Part shown: positions 9,080 to 17,824 of the stretch, piece after piece
How the letters are laid out: each line of letters begins with the position of its first letter
Position numbering within the stretch: position 1 is the first letter of the stretch
Origin: Bifidobacterium breve
GTDB lineage: Bacteria > Actinomycetota > Acidimicrobiia > Acidimicrobiales > Ilumatobacteraceae
Length of the DNA: 36,214 nt
Assembly (NCBI GenBank): GCA_945886445.1
Contig: CAMCZG010000012.1
Location: forward strand, 1 to 36,214
Reading direction: 5' to 3'
Translations under genes and position numbers: made by a program
Notes under the pieces: generated by a model
Seen by the model: the letters and a program-made list of their open reading frames with translations, nothing else
Told to the model about the DNA's origin: nothing
Database searches by the model: none

Positions 9080-10012
9080 ATGACTGCACACCAGGTAGGT
9101 CACACCAGCACTCTTGTCATTGACGAGATGCGCAATAACCGCATGCTTGGTGTAGATGTCTGGTACCCCGCTCACACCAAACCAGAAGATGCTGTCACGC
9201 GTTACGAATTACTTCCGGGTGTTTCGTTTCCTTCGGCAACTGCATATGAAAATGCTTCGTTTGTAGCCGGAAAATTTCCTCTTCTTGTGTGGTCGCATGG
9301 TCGTACGGGGTTGCGCTTTAACTACAGCCAACTCTGCGAGGCCATTGCAGCATCGGGTTTTGTAGTGGTATCAAGCGATCACCCTGGCGACACGCTCACC
9401 GATTGGATGACGGGGCAAAACGTTGACGATGAAACCAATGACAAGCAACGACTCGGAGACGTCAGTTACGTTGCTGACTGTGCTTTAGGAACACGTGGCG
9501 AACTCATGACTGGTCTTTCCAACATCATTGACGAGAACAACTTGTTCATTGGTGGGCACAGTTACGGTGGGCTCACTGCACTTATTGCGACAACAGGTAT
9601 TCACGGCATGCCGGCAGATAAACGGTTTAAGGCTGCAATCGGCGCACAGGCATACACACGAACTCTTCCCGCCGACCTCATTGCGTCCGTGCCCGTACCT
9701 GTTCTCTTACTTGTTGGACTTGGCGACACCACTACCCCGCCAGCAACCGACGCCGAACCCGCGTGGGAAATTCTGAGCAAGAGCGCACTCCCCCATCGCC
9801 GCCTCAACTTGCCGCATGGCGGCCACCAGGCGTGCAGCGACTTTGCCTTATATATAGAGCTCGCACCAGGCGTCGAGGGTGTGCCCCAACTTGTGCTCGA
9901 CTACCTGAATTCCATTGCCGTGGACTCGCCTGCGGGTTTTGATTCCACTTGGCGCACCACGCTTTCCGAGCAAATAGAGGAAATCAAGGTATTTCTCTCT
10001 GCTCATGTGTAG
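9080..10012 (+). CDS. alpha/beta hydrolase (PAF-acetylhydrolase-like)
   Basis: A 310-residue serine hydrolase. It has the oxyanion strand FPLLVWSHGRTG (about 66-77), the nucleophile elbow GGHSYGG with Ser161, and a C-terminal His in LPHGGHQACSD. The segment EAIAASGFVVVSSDHPGDT resembles the platelet-activating-factor acetylhydrolase/dienelactone hydrolase group, so an esterase activity is likely. The start is the ATG 2 bp after the AIM24 stop, with a GGAG ten bases upstream. It has no -10 at the leaderless distance, which fits an internal operon position. Confidence 0.8.
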   Translation: MTAHQVGHTSTLVIDEMRNNRMLGVDVWYPAHTKPEDAVTRYELLPGVSFPSATAYENASFVAGKFPLLVWSHGRTGLRFNYSQLCEAIAASGFVVVSSDHPGDTLTDWMTGQNVDDETNDKQRLGDVSYVADCALGTRGELMTGLSNIIDENNLFIGGHSYGGLTALIATTGIHGMPADKRFKAAIGAQAYTRTLPADLIASVPVPVLLLVGLGDTTTPPATDAEPAWEILSKSALPHRRLNLPHGGHQACSDFALYIELAPGVEGVPQLVLDYLNSIAVDSPAGFDSTWRTTLSEQIEEIKVFLSAHV

Positions 10013-10043
10013 CCCAACTGTTTCCAGCCTCCCAAATATCTTC

Positions 10044-10049
10044 TAGGGT
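10044..10049 (+). promoter_or_regulatory. -10 element TAGGGT, leaderless start
   Basis: The hexamer ends 7 bases before the ATG at 10056. Confidence 0.55.
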
Positions 10050-10055
10050 TGCCTC

Positions 10056-10643
10056 ATGTCACGCATCTCCAAACTCACGGTTGACCAGTTAGACCCCGAT
10101 CTTCGTCGCATGTCACGTGCCGACGACAAGACACCACTTGAACTTGGCCTCACGCGCATCTTTGGCCACTGCCCAGAAATGGCAAAGGGTCTTTCGGCAT
10201 TTGCAGGTTCATTGAAGGTGAATCGCACGTTGCCAGAGCGGCTCGTCGAACTCGTTCGTTTGCGTATTGCATTCCACAACCAATGCCGCAGCTGCATGGC
10301 CATTCGTTACACCGATGCACTGAAAGATGGCATCACTGAAGACTTGGTGTGCTCACTCGAAAAGCCAATGGAAGCAGACGGCCTCACCGACGCAGAAAAA
10401 ATTGCTATTCGCTACGGTGAACTTTTTGCGACCAATCACCTTGCTATCGACGATGCTTTCTACGACAAATTGCGTGAGCACTTCACCGAGCCACAAATTG
10501 TGGAACTCGGCTTGAACGTTGCCATGTGCGTTGGCGTTGGTCGACTCTCTGCAACTTGGGACATGGTGGAAGAACTTCCTGAACGCTTCCGTGCCGACGG
10601 TGAAGTCACACCATGGGGTGCCGACGCAGTCATTATGCGTTAA
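10056..10643 (+). CDS. carboxymuconolactone decarboxylase / AhpD-like protein
   Basis: A 195-residue all-helical protein of the CMD/AhpD superfamily. The redox motif is in FHNQCRSCMAIRYTDA, with Cys77 and Cys80 spaced as CxxC. This is the peroxidase-type AhpD arrangement rather than the decarboxylase type. The helix before it (ERLVELVRLRIA) is also characteristic. A role in peroxide reduction or as an unassigned oxidoreductase is likely (family knowledge). It has its own leaderless promoter. Confidence 0.8.
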   Translation: MSRISKLTVDQLDPDLRRMSRADDKTPLELGLTRIFGHCPEMAKGLSAFAGSLKVNRTLPERLVELVRLRIAFHNQCRSCMAIRYTDALKDGITEDLVCSLEKPMEADGLTDAEKIAIRYGELFATNHLAIDDAFYDKLREHFTEPQIVELGLNVAMCVGVGRLSATWDMVEELPERFRADGEVTPWGADAVIMR

Positions 10644-10669
10644 TACGTCACATCATCTTCGTAACTGAG

Positions 10670-10675
10670 TAAAGA
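10670..10675 (+). promoter_or_regulatory. -10-like TAAAGA(T), probable leaderless start
   Basis: TAAAGA ends 7 bases before the ATG at 10682. The final T of the consensus comes one base late, so this is a weaker match than its neighbours. Confidence 0.4.
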
Positions 10676-10681
10676 TGGGGT

Positions 10682-11122
10682 ATGGCTACCTCATCAACTG
10701 GTGTTCTCACTAGCGCCCAAAAACGTATTGCTCTCGTTGCTCACGACAACATGAAGCCGCAAATGTTGGAATGGTCAATGAGCCATCGCGATGAATTAGG
10801 TAACCACATTCTGGTGGGTACCGGAACCACCGGCCGCATTATTCATGAACACACGGGGCTCAACGTTGAACGCTTGCGCAGCGGCCCACTCGGTGGTGAT
10901 CAGCAGCTCGGTGCACGCATTGCCGATGGCCTTGTTGACGTATTGCTCTTTTTTTGGGATCCACTGGAGCCGCAGCCCCATGACCCCGACATCAAAGCGT
11001 TATTGCGTATTGCTGCGGTCTGGAACATTCCCGTGGCGTGCAACCCATCAACTGCCGACTACATTTTGTCGTCACCAATGATTAGTAGCTCATATAACCG
11101 CGCCACCCCTTTACTTGATTAG
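10682..11122 (+). CDS. mgsA: methylglyoxal synthase
   Basis: A 146-residue protein of the expected length. It makes methylglyoxal and phosphate from dihydroxyacetone phosphate, an overflow bypass of glycolysis. Recognisable parts are IALVAHDNMK near the N-terminus, the phosphate-binding GTGTTG loop (46-51), SGPLGGDQQLGARI with the catalytic Asp73, LFFWDPLEPQPHDPD and IPVACNPSTADY. All key segments are intact. Confidence 0.95.
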   Translation: MATSSTGVLTSAQKRIALVAHDNMKPQMLEWSMSHRDELGNHILVGTGTTGRIIHEHTGLNVERLRSGPLGGDQQLGARIADGLVDVLLFFWDPLEPQPHDPDIKALLRIAAVWNIPVACNPSTADYILSSPMISSSYNRATPLLD

Positions 11123-11139
11123 CCTGTGAACTAACCCCG

Positions 11140-11652
11140 ATGAAAGACATCACTGTGAACCACCTCTCACAATCTTCCCCACATCCTGTTGACGACCTCG
11201 AAAACATTGCGGCAATTGGCAATGCTTGGCGCGACATGCGTCGTGGTGCAGCTGCTTCTTCATTGCGTAGCAAACTTTTTGGTGAAGGCAAGTCGGCTCT
11301 TGACCCCGGCCAGGTAGATACTCTCGATCTTCTCGTTGAACGCGAGTTCTGGCGCATGGGCGACCTTGCCGAAGCACTACGCGTTGACCCCTCTACCGCA
11401 ACGCGTGCCATTCAACGGCTGGAAAAACTAGAACTTGCTGAACGCACAACACTTCCTTCCGATGGCCGCGTGGTGACCGTTGCTGTTACCCCTGCCGGTC
11501 GTGCTCGCCACGGCATCATTACCGAGCGACGCTTGAAGGTCATGATCAAAATTTTGAGTGACTTTCCCCCTGAAGATCAAGCAAAACTTGCCGAACTAAT
11601 GACCCAATTTGTTGCTTCCATCGACAACGTTGCTAGTACTTTTGAGCCGTGA
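11140..11652 (+). CDS. MarR family transcriptional regulator
   Basis: A 170-residue winged-helix protein. Residues about 50-125 carry the MarR core: DTLDLLVEREFWRMGDLAEA, the recognition helix DPSTATRAIQRLEKLEL, and the wing RTTLPSDGRVVTVAVTPAG. The N-terminal 45 residues are extra compared with short MarR proteins. It lies 17 bp after mgsA, possibly in one operon. No -10 sits at the leaderless distance from this ATG, and the start could be slightly further in. The ligand and targets are unknown. Confidence 0.85.
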   Translation: MKDITVNHLSQSSPHPVDDLENIAAIGNAWRDMRRGAAASSLRSKLFGEGKSALDPGQVDTLDLLVEREFWRMGDLAEALRVDPSTATRAIQRLEKLELAERTTLPSDGRVVTVAVTPAGRARHGIITERRLKVMIKILSDFPPEDQAKLAELMTQFVASIDNVASTFEP

Positions 11653-11670
11653 AACTTCGGCGTTGTTCGC

Positions 11671-11676
11671 TACGAT
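11671..11676 (+). promoter_or_regulatory. -10 element TACGAT, leaderless start
   Basis: The hexamer ends 7 bases before the ATG of the 45-residue ORF at 11683, supporting that this tiny gene is real. Confidence 0.6.
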
Positions 11677-11682
11677 AAAGAC

Positions 11683-11820
11683 ATGATTGCAGCAGAAGTT
11701 TGGCATTGGTGGATTGGGTTAGTTCTCACCGTTGTTGGCGTGGCAACCGTCCTCGCCACGGTGGCTGGGTATATCTCAAAGGTCACCGCTACTAAGTACC
11801 CAGGGCGCCGCAACCGTTAA
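11683..11820 (+). CDS. 45-residue single-pass membrane protein
   Basis: A small gene (ATG 11683, TAA 11818-11820) filling the gap between the MarR gene and tilS. The peptide begins MIAAEVWHWWIG and has one strong membrane helix (about residues 10-31, LVLTVVGVATVLATVAGYI). It ends in a basic tail (KYPGRRNR), which suggests the N-terminus is outside and the C-terminus inside. A well-placed -10 gives it its own leaderless promoter, and no other frame explains this stretch. Function is unknown. Placement before tilS and the phosphatase-like gene may indicate a shared operon. Confidence 0.65.
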   Translation: MIAAEVWHWWIGLVLTVVGVATVLATVAGYISKVTATKYPGRRNR

Positions 11821-11837
11821 GGCCGTCGCACATTGTC

Positions 11838-12731
11838 ATGATTCTTGATGCGCAAGCACTTCAATATCATGATCTCGTCCAAGAACTTCTCAATCGCACA
11901 CACTTTCCTCTATCAACCGAAGCACCTCATGGTGTTGCGTGTGCGGTTTCCGGCGGTGCCGATTCTGTAGCGCTTCTCATTCTTGCTGTAGCAACCGGAC
12001 ATCAGGTCACCGCATATCACGTTGACCATGGTCTGCGTCCAGGTTCACACAACGAATTTTCCGTTGTAGAAAATATCGCTACACGCTTTGGCGTCATGGC
12101 CATTTCTTTACGCGCCGACCTAGCCAATGGCCCCAACCTGGAAGCACGAGCACGCAAAGCTCGTTTTGCACTCTTACCTCCCGGTGTACTCACCGGGCAC
12201 ACAGCCGACGACCAAGCAGAAACTGTGCTCATCAACCTCATGCGTGGGGCAGGTACCGAAGGTCTCTCGGGAATGCGTTATACGCATAGCAAGCCGATTC
12301 TTCACTTGCGCAGGCATGAAACTGAAGCGCTCTGTGCAGCATTCGATATTGACCTCGTTAAAGACTCCAGCAATAGCGACCCTCGCTTTCAGCGCAATCG
12401 TGTACGCCACGAACTCCTTCCACTTCTCAACTCCATTGCGCAACGTGATGTTGCACAACTCATCGCACGTGAATCTCAACTCATCGGCGACGACGAAAAA
12501 TTCCTCCAAGATCTCGCCTCGGTCATCGACGTATTCGATGCACCAGCGCTTGCCGCTGCCCCACTTCCACTTGCGCGTCGCGCTATTCGCATGTGGCTCG
12601 CCGACCCGTACCCGCCCGATGCCGCAACTGTCGAGAGGGTGCTTGAAGTTGCCCGAGGAATTCACCCCGGATGTGAAATTGGTGGCGGGAAACAGGTGCG
12701 AAGAAGCAATCAGCGATTAAGATTGCAGTAA
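11838..12731 (+). CDS. tilS: tRNA(Ile)-lysidine synthetase
   Basis: A 297-residue N-type ATP pyrophosphatase. It attaches lysine to C34 of the CAU-anticodon tRNA-Ile, allowing AUA reading. The PP-loop AVSGGADSVALL (SGGADS at 38-43) is intact. It is followed by YHVDHGLRPGS, ARKARFALL, LTGHTADDQAETVLINLMRGAG and RNRVRHELLPLL, all TilS signatures. The protein ends after the middle domain, as in other short actinobacterial TilS. The stop overlaps the next ATG by one base (TAATG), so the following phosphatase-like gene is translationally coupled. Confidence 0.93.
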   Translation: MILDAQALQYHDLVQELLNRTHFPLSTEAPHGVACAVSGGADSVALLILAVATGHQVTAYHVDHGLRPGSHNEFSVVENIATRFGVMAISLRADLANGPNLEARARKARFALLPPGVLTGHTADDQAETVLINLMRGAGTEGLSGMRYTHSKPILHLRRHETEALCAAFDIDLVKDSSNSDPRFQRNRVRHELLPLLNSIAQRDVAQLIARESQLIGDDEKFLQDLASVIDVFDAPALAAAPLPLARRAIRMWLADPYPPDAATVERVLEVARGIHPGCEIGGGKQVRRSNQRLRLQ

Positions 12732-13240
12732 TGCCACCGAAGCTTCGAGGAAAATGGGCTCTGGGTATACAGCCCCGGAACTTCACATGGATCATTAAAG
12801 ATCGTCTCGCTATTTGCGAACGCCCGGGCGGGTATGGCGTCAACCACCGTCGTGTACGGCGTCAAGAAGAAATCATCTGGTTGCGCGAAAATAACTTCGC
12901 CAGCGTGTTTTCCATTATTGGCGCACCACACAACTTGCACAGCTACGAAGAACTCAACTTGCCCTATCGCCATCGTCCGCTCAGCGGCGCCGACGACATT
13001 GACCCATGGCTTGTTTCCTTTTATAACGAACTCAAAGTACTTCTTGCTGGCGATACCAAAATTTTGGTACACGCCGAAGAAGTAGGCGACCGCATTATTG
13101 GCATTATGGGTGGCTACATCCGTTGGAGTGGTCTTGTCGATGACCCTTCACAAGCCATCATCATTACTGAACGTATTGCTGGCCAACAATTAGACCCCTT
13201 TGCACGCGAACTTATTTTGCGCGTGCACAACCTGCGTTAA
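12731..13240 (+). CDS. dual-specificity-phosphatase-like protein lacking the catalytic Cys
   Basis: A 169-residue protein that resembles the small cysteine-phosphatase fold. The segment ILVHAEEVGDRIIGIMGGYI lies where the P-loop HCx5R and following helix would be. His114, Gly119 and Arg121 are present, but the catalytic Cys is Ala115 (GCC at 13073-13075). The earlier strand and loop (WLRENNFASVFSIIG, LNLPYRHRPLSGADDID) also match this fold. As it stands it cannot form the phosphocysteine intermediate, so it may be a substrate-binding pseudophosphatase. The fold call rests on motif spacing and is moderately sure. It is tightly coupled to tilS. Confidence 0.55.
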   Translation: MPPKLRGKWALGIQPRNFTWIIKDRLAICERPGGYGVNHRRVRRQEEIIWLRENNFASVFSIIGAPHNLHSYEELNLPYRHRPLSGADDIDPWLVSFYNELKVLLAGDTKILVHAEEVGDRIIGIMGGYIRWSGLVDDPSQAIIITERIAGQQLDPFARELILRVHNLR

Positions 13241-13263
13241 GCGCGTTTTTTGGCGACTGCCTG

Positions 13264-14202
13264 ATGAAATGTGTAGTTGTTGGTGCGGGCCTTTCTGGTT
13301 TAGTAGCCGCACAAACGTTGCAACAAGGCGGCCATGAAGTTCTTGTTCTCGATAAAGGTCGCTCAGTAGGCGGGCGCCTTGCAACACGACGCATTGGTAA
13401 CGCCACTTTCGACCACGGTGCACAGTTTTTTACTGTTCGCAACAAAGCATTCGCCGAACACGTTGAAGTGTGGCTACGTGAAGGCATAGTGCGCGAATGG
13501 TGCAAAGGTTTTTCTCAAGCTGGTGATGGCTTTCCGCGTTACGTTGGCGACAAAGGAATGACATCCATTGCAAAATATCTTGCAACAGGTCTCGATGTGC
13601 GTTGTAGCTCACTGGTGTTTTCACTTGGTAAAAAAGGTGAACAGTGGGAAGTGCAACTCGACGATGGAACTTCCATCATGTGTGATGCAGTAGTAATGAC
13701 TTGCCCCATTGCACAAAGCTTTGGACTTGCATACACCACTGGCATTGAATTGCCTGACGAACTGCGCGTGGTTGACTATCACCGCACGCTTGGGCTTCTT
13801 GCCGTGCTCGATGGGCCCAGTGCAGTGCCAGCACCTGGTGGCATGCAGAACCCCGACGAAGTTTTTTCTTTCATTGGCGACAATTTTGCAAAAGGTATTT
13901 CCGCCCAACACGCACTCACCTTTCATGCCGGGCCTGCATGGAGCGCTGCACATTGGGATGACAGCCACGAAGACGGGTTGGCAGAACTCACGCGCCACGC
14001 CCAGCCATATCTAGGTGACGCAAAAATTCTTGAGAGCAACTACAAGAAGTGGCGCTTCGCCACACCTATTACTCAGTACCCCGAGCGGTGTTGGCTCCAT
14101 GAATCTGGCACTTTTATTCTCGCCGGCGATGCTTTTGCCGAACCGCGCGTAGAAGGTGCTGTGCTCAGCGGTCTTGCAGCTGCTGCAGCATTAAGCAATT
14201 GA
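13264..14202 (+). CDS. FAD-dependent oxidoreductase (renalase/amine-oxidase-like)
   Basis: A 312-residue flavoprotein. The N-terminal dinucleotide-binding motif is VVGAGLSGLVAAQTL (5-19), followed by the second FAD contact VLDKGRSVGGRLATRR and DHGAQFFTVR, both typical of renalase-like and amine-oxidase family proteins. The C-terminus has FILAGDAFAEPRVEGAVLSG, the usual flavin-closing motif. The substrate is unknown. Its last 12 bp overlap the end of the convergent polyprenyl synthase gene. Confidence 0.85.
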   Translation: MKCVVVGAGLSGLVAAQTLQQGGHEVLVLDKGRSVGGRLATRRIGNATFDHGAQFFTVRNKAFAEHVEVWLREGIVREWCKGFSQAGDGFPRYVGDKGMTSIAKYLATGLDVRCSSLVFSLGKKGEQWEVQLDDGTSIMCDAVVMTCPIAQSFGLAYTTGIELPDELRVVDYHRTLGLLAVLDGPSAVPAPGGMQNPDEVFSFIGDNFAKGISAQHALTFHAGPAWSAAHWDDSHEDGLAELTRHAQPYLGDAKILESNYKKWRFATPITQYPERCWLHESGTFILAGDAFAEPRVEGAVLSGLAAAAALSN

Positions 14203-15177
14203 TTGCAATAAATTTTTTGTAGCTTCACGCATTGCGTCGGCTACTTCACCTTGTGGCAACGCATCACAAGCATCGCTTGCTTCTTGCACAAAGCGTTGTG
14301 CGGTTTCAATAGCAAATTGAATTCCACTACCTGCGCGAACAATTTCTAATGCCCGGCGCTGTTGCACTTCATCAAGAGGCGCACCAAGCATTGACTGCAG
14401 TTCTTTGCCAGCAGCATCGCCAACTGCCATGGTGTGTAGTACCGGCAATGTGTACACGCCTTCCACCATGTCGTGGCCTGCAGGTTTGCCAAGTTCTGCA
14501 TCGGAAGAAGTGATGTCGAGAATGTCGTCAACAATTTGGAACACCATGCCGTAGGCCGTTCCATAACGAGTTAATGCATCGATGACTGCACGATCGTGGC
14601 CAGCCACAATGCCACCAATACGTGCAGCAGTGCTGTAAAGCGAAGCCGTTTTTCCGTCAATACTCACGAGGTATGAATTCACCGGGCGCGAGATGTCGTA
14701 CGTGTGTCGCAACTCTTCAATTTGTCCTTCACACAAATTGCCAATGGTGTGAGCGAGCAACCCGGCAACTTCTGTACCCAATGACGCAGCAATTTCTGAT
14801 GCGCGCGCCAACAAAAAATCTCCGGCAAGAATTGCTTGCAGGTTTCCCCATTTGGCATTTACTGTTTCCACCCCGCGGCGTGTGGTGGATTCATCCATCA
14901 CGTCGTCGTGATACAACGAACCCAAGTGCACCAATTCACAAGCAATGCCCCCCTGAATGGCCTCTTCTGCTGCACTTCCCCCTTTGACTACCAGCGACGC
15001 AGCGATTGTCATTACTGGGCGCAGGCGTTTTCCGCCAGCAGTAATGAGGTGTGACGCAATTTCGGTGAGGTAATCGTCGGATGTGCGAACGGCAGCCAGC
15101 ATTGCCGCTTCGACCCGTTCGCGGTCGGCGGCCATATGGGGCAATGAGAGGAGGGGTGAGGCTGTTGCCACACTCAT
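14191..15177 (-). CDS. polyprenyl diphosphate synthase
   Basis: A trans-prenyltransferase of up to 328 residues that chains isopentenyl diphosphate units, probably for the menaquinone tail. The first Asp-rich motif is DDVMD (91-95) in LYHDDVMDESTTRRG, and the second is DDILD (217-221) in FQIVDDILDITSSD. GGKRLRP (48-54) and GKTASL (175-180) are also present. The ATG at 15177 is the longest start. A TATCCT -10 at 15183-15178 instead predicts a leaderless GTG at 15171, two codons further in. Product chain length cannot be read directly. Confidence 0.92.
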   Translation of the reverse strand: MSVATASPLLSLPHMAADRERVEAAMLAAVRTSDDYLTEIASHLITAGGKRLRPVMTIAASLVVKGGSAAEEAIQGGIACELVHLGSLYHDDVMDESTTRRGVETVNAKWGNLQAILAGDFLLARASEIAASLGTEVAGLLAHTIGNLCEGQIEELRHTYDISRPVNSYLVSIDGKTASLYSTAARIGGIVAGHDRAVIDALTRYGTAYGMVFQIVDDILDITSSDAELGKPAGHDMVEGVYTLPVLHTMAVGDAAGKELQSMLGAPLDEVQQRRALEIVRAGSGIQFAIETAQRFVQEASDACDALPQGEVADAMREATKNLLQSIA

Positions 15178-15183
15178 AGGATA
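15178..15183 (-). promoter_or_regulatory. -10 element TATCCT
   Basis: On the minus strand the hexamer touches the annotated ATG (15177) and ends 7 bases before an in-frame GTG at 15171, suggesting GTG is the true start. Confidence 0.45.
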
Positions 15184-15258
15184 CGGCTCACAATGCGCCC
15201 TGCCCTAATGGTGCAGGTACACTTAAGTAACGTAATTCAGTGCCGAAGGGCACCAGAT

Positions 15259-15266
15259 AAGGGCGG
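15259..15266 (+). promoter_or_regulatory. ribosome binding site deciding the TTG start of clpC
   Basis: AAGGGCGG lies 5 bases before the TTG at 15272. This gene uses a leader and Shine-Dalgarno signal, unlike most leaderless starts nearby. Confidence 0.45.
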
Positions 15267-15271
15267 TCAAA

Positions 15272-17824
15272 TTGTTCGAACGCTTTACCGATAGGGCGCG
15301 ACGAGTTGTGGTGTTAGCGCAAGAAGAGGCGCGCCTCCTCAACCATTCTTATATTGGCACCGAGCACATCTTGCTCGGGCTCATTCACGAGGGTGAAGGC
15401 GTAGCCGCAAAGGCACTTGAATCGCTCAGCATTTCCCTTGAAGCAGTACGCGCCCAGGTAGAAGACATCATTGGTCAGGGTGGTTCATCACCTTCTGGTC
15501 ACATTCCCTTCACACCTCGTGCCAAAAAAGTTCTTGAACTCTCATTACGTGAAGCTCTCCAACTTGGTCACAACTACATCGGCACCGAGCACATCTTGCT
15601 CGGTCTCATTCGCGAAGGCGAAGGCGTTGCCGCTCAGGTTCTCGTCAAGCTCGGCGCCGACCTCGGTCGTGTTCGTCAACAAGTCATTCAACTGCTCAGT
15701 GGCTACCAAGGCCCTGCTGGCTCCAAGGGCGAAGGTGCCCCAGCCGGTGCAGCTGCAGGAAGTGGGAAAGAAGAAAGTGGCGACAAAGGCGGAAGCCAAA
15801 TTCTCGACCAGTTCGGTCGCAACCTCACGCAACTTGCTCGCGATAAAAAACTTGACCCCGTTATTGGTCGCTCCCGCGAACTTGAGCGCGTCATGCAAAT
15901 TCTTTCACGTCGTACCAAGAACAACCCTGTGCTCATTGGTGAGCCTGGTGTTGGTAAGACAGCAATCATTGAAGGTCTTGCTCAGAAAATTGTAAGCAAC
16001 GACATTCCTGAAACATTGAAGAACAAGCAGCTCTATACGCTCGACCTCGGTGCACTTGTTGCTGGTAGCCGCTACCGCGGTGACTTTGAAGAGCGCCTCA
16101 AGAAAGTTTTGAAAGAAATCAAAACTCGTGGCGACATCATTTTGTTCATCGACGAAATTCACACACTCGTTGGTGCAGGTGCTGCAGAAGGTGCAATCGA
16201 TGCCGCTTCTATTTTGAAGCCAATGCTTGCTCGTGGCGAACTCCAAACTATTGGTGCAACCACTACCGACGAGTACCGCAAGCATTTCGAAAAAGATGCA
16301 GCACTAGAACGTCGTTTTCAACCAGTAAAAGTTGATGAGCCATCTGTTGCGCACACCATCGAAATTTTGAAGGGCATTCGCGACAAGTACGAGACACATC
16401 ACCGTGTCACAATTACCGACCAAGCAGTTGTTGCTGCGGCAAACCTTGCCGACCGTTACATTGCCGACCGTTTCCTTCCCGACAAGGCAATTGACCTCAT
16501 CGACGAAGCCGGAAGTCGCTTGCGCATTAAGCGCATGCAAACACCACCCGACCTCAAAGAGCTCGAAAACAAAATTGCTGAAGTGCAAGAAGCAAAACGC
16601 AAATCAGTTGAAGAACAGCGCTTTGAAGAAGCTGGCCGCTTGCGCGACCAAGAGCGTTCACTTCTTGAAGAACGCGCCCACAAAGAAGCCGACATCAAGG
16701 CTTCTGGTATTGATCTTTTCGATGAGGTCAACGAAGAAGCTATTGCTGAGGTTTTGAGCCTCTGGACAGGTATTCCGGTGTACAAACTCACCGAAGAAGA
16801 AACCGCCAAGTTGCTCAACATGGAAGCCGAACTTCACAAGCGCATCATTGGCCAAGAAAATGCTATTCGTGCGGTGAGCCAAAGCATTCGTCGTACACGA
16901 GCTGGGTTGAAAGACCCTAAGCGTCCAAGCGGCTCATTCATTTTCCTCGGACCAACTGGTGTGGGTAAAACAGAACTCGCAAAAACACTCACCGAATTCT
17001 TGTTCGGCGACGATAGCGCACTCATTGCTCTCGATATGTCGGAGTACATGGAAAAGCACACCGTCAGCCGTCTTGTTGGTTCACCTCCTGGGTACGTGGG
17101 CTACGAAGAAGGCGGCCAACTCACCGAGGCCGTGCGTCGTAAGCCATTTAGCGTTGTGCTCTTCGACGAAATTGAAAAAGCACACCCCGACGTGTTCAAC
17201 ACACTCTTGCAAATTCTTGAAGAGGGTCGTCTCACCGACAGCCAAGGCCGTTCAGTCGACTTCCGCAACACCGTGCTCATCATGACCTCGAACTTAGGAA
17301 CACAAGACTTGCGCAAAGCAAATGTTGGTTTCACCACTAACGACGAAGCCGTTTCATACGAGCGCATGAAGGAAAAAGTCAACGATGCGTTGAAGCTGCA
17401 CTTCCGTCCCGAGTTCCTCAACCGCATCGACGAAGTCATTGTCTTCCACGAATTGGCCAAGGCCGAAGTGGTACAAATGGTTGACCTCATGACCAAGCGT
17501 CTCGCTGGGCAACTCGAAAGCCAAGGCCTCGGCATTGAACTCAAGGAGTCTGCAAAAGAACTTTTGGCAGAACGCGGTTACGACCCACAACTGGGTGCGC
17601 GCCCACTACGTCGCGCCATTCAGCGACTCATTGAAGATCCGCTCTCAGAGAAGATCTTGTACAAAGAGTTTGCTGCTGGTGTCATCATCGTGGTCGACAC
17701 CGAAGACGACCCCGACAAGCCTGGCGACAAGCGCTTAACATTTACTGCTGTTGAAGGCTTGGTTCCCCCTGCTGCTGTAGAGCTTGCTGGCGCAGGCGAC
17801 TCCAGTACCGCACTTCCTGAGTGA
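15272..17824 (+). CDS. clpC: ClpC-type AAA+ protease ATPase
   Basis: An 850-residue Hsp100 unfoldase that feeds substrates to ClpP. Two Clp-N repeats fill about residues 1-145 ([13 protein letters not shown] and [13 protein letters not shown]). AAA+ domain 1 has Walker A GEPGVGKT at 223-230, the UVR coiled segment lies around 431-467, and AAA+ domain 2 has Walker A GPTGVGKT at 560-567, followed by [23 protein letters not shown] ClpP-binding loop is expected in the second half of the protein but was not pinpointed. The TTG start is set by the invariant [14 protein letters not shown]-terminus. Its TGA overlaps the next GTG by 3 bases. Confidence 0.97.
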   Translation: MFERFTDRARRVVVLAQEEARLLNHSYIGTEHILLGLIHEGEGVAAKALESLSISLEAVRAQVEDIIGQGGSSPSGHIPFTPRAKKVLELSLREALQLGHNYIGTEHILLGLIREGEGVAAQVLVKLGADLGRVRQQVIQLLSGYQGPAGSKGEGAPAGAAAGSGKEESGDKGGSQILDQFGRNLTQLARDKKLDPVIGRSRELERVMQILSRRTKNNPVLIGEPGVGKTAIIEGLAQKIVSNDIPETLKNKQLYTLDLGALVAGSRYRGDFEERLKKVLKEIKTRGDIILFIDEIHTLVGAGAAEGAIDAASILKPMLARGELQTIGATTTDEYRKHFEKDAALERRFQPVKVDEPSVAHTIEILKGIRDKYETHHRVTITDQAVVAAANLADRYIADRFLPDKAIDLIDEAGSRLRIKRMQTPPDLKELENKIAEVQEAKRKSVEEQRFEEAGRLRDQERSLLEERAHKEADIKASGIDLFDEVNEEAIAEVLSLWTGIPVYKLTEEETAKLLNMEAELHKRIIGQENAIRAVSQSIRRTRAGLKDPKRPSGSFIFLGPTGVGKTELAKTLTEFLFGDDSALIALDMSEYMEKHTVSRLVGSPPGYVGYEEGGQLTEAVRRKPFSVVLFDEIEKAHPDVFNTLLQILEEGRLTDSQGRSVDFRNTVLIMTSNLGTQDLRKANVGFTTNDEAVSYERMKEKVNDALKLHFRPEFLNRIDEVIVFHELAKAEVVQMVDLMTKRLAGQLESQGLGIELKESAKELLAERGYDPQLGARPLRRAIQRLIEDPLSEKILYKEFAAGVIIVVDTEDDPDKPGDKRLTFTAVEGLVPPAAVELAGAGDSSTALPE

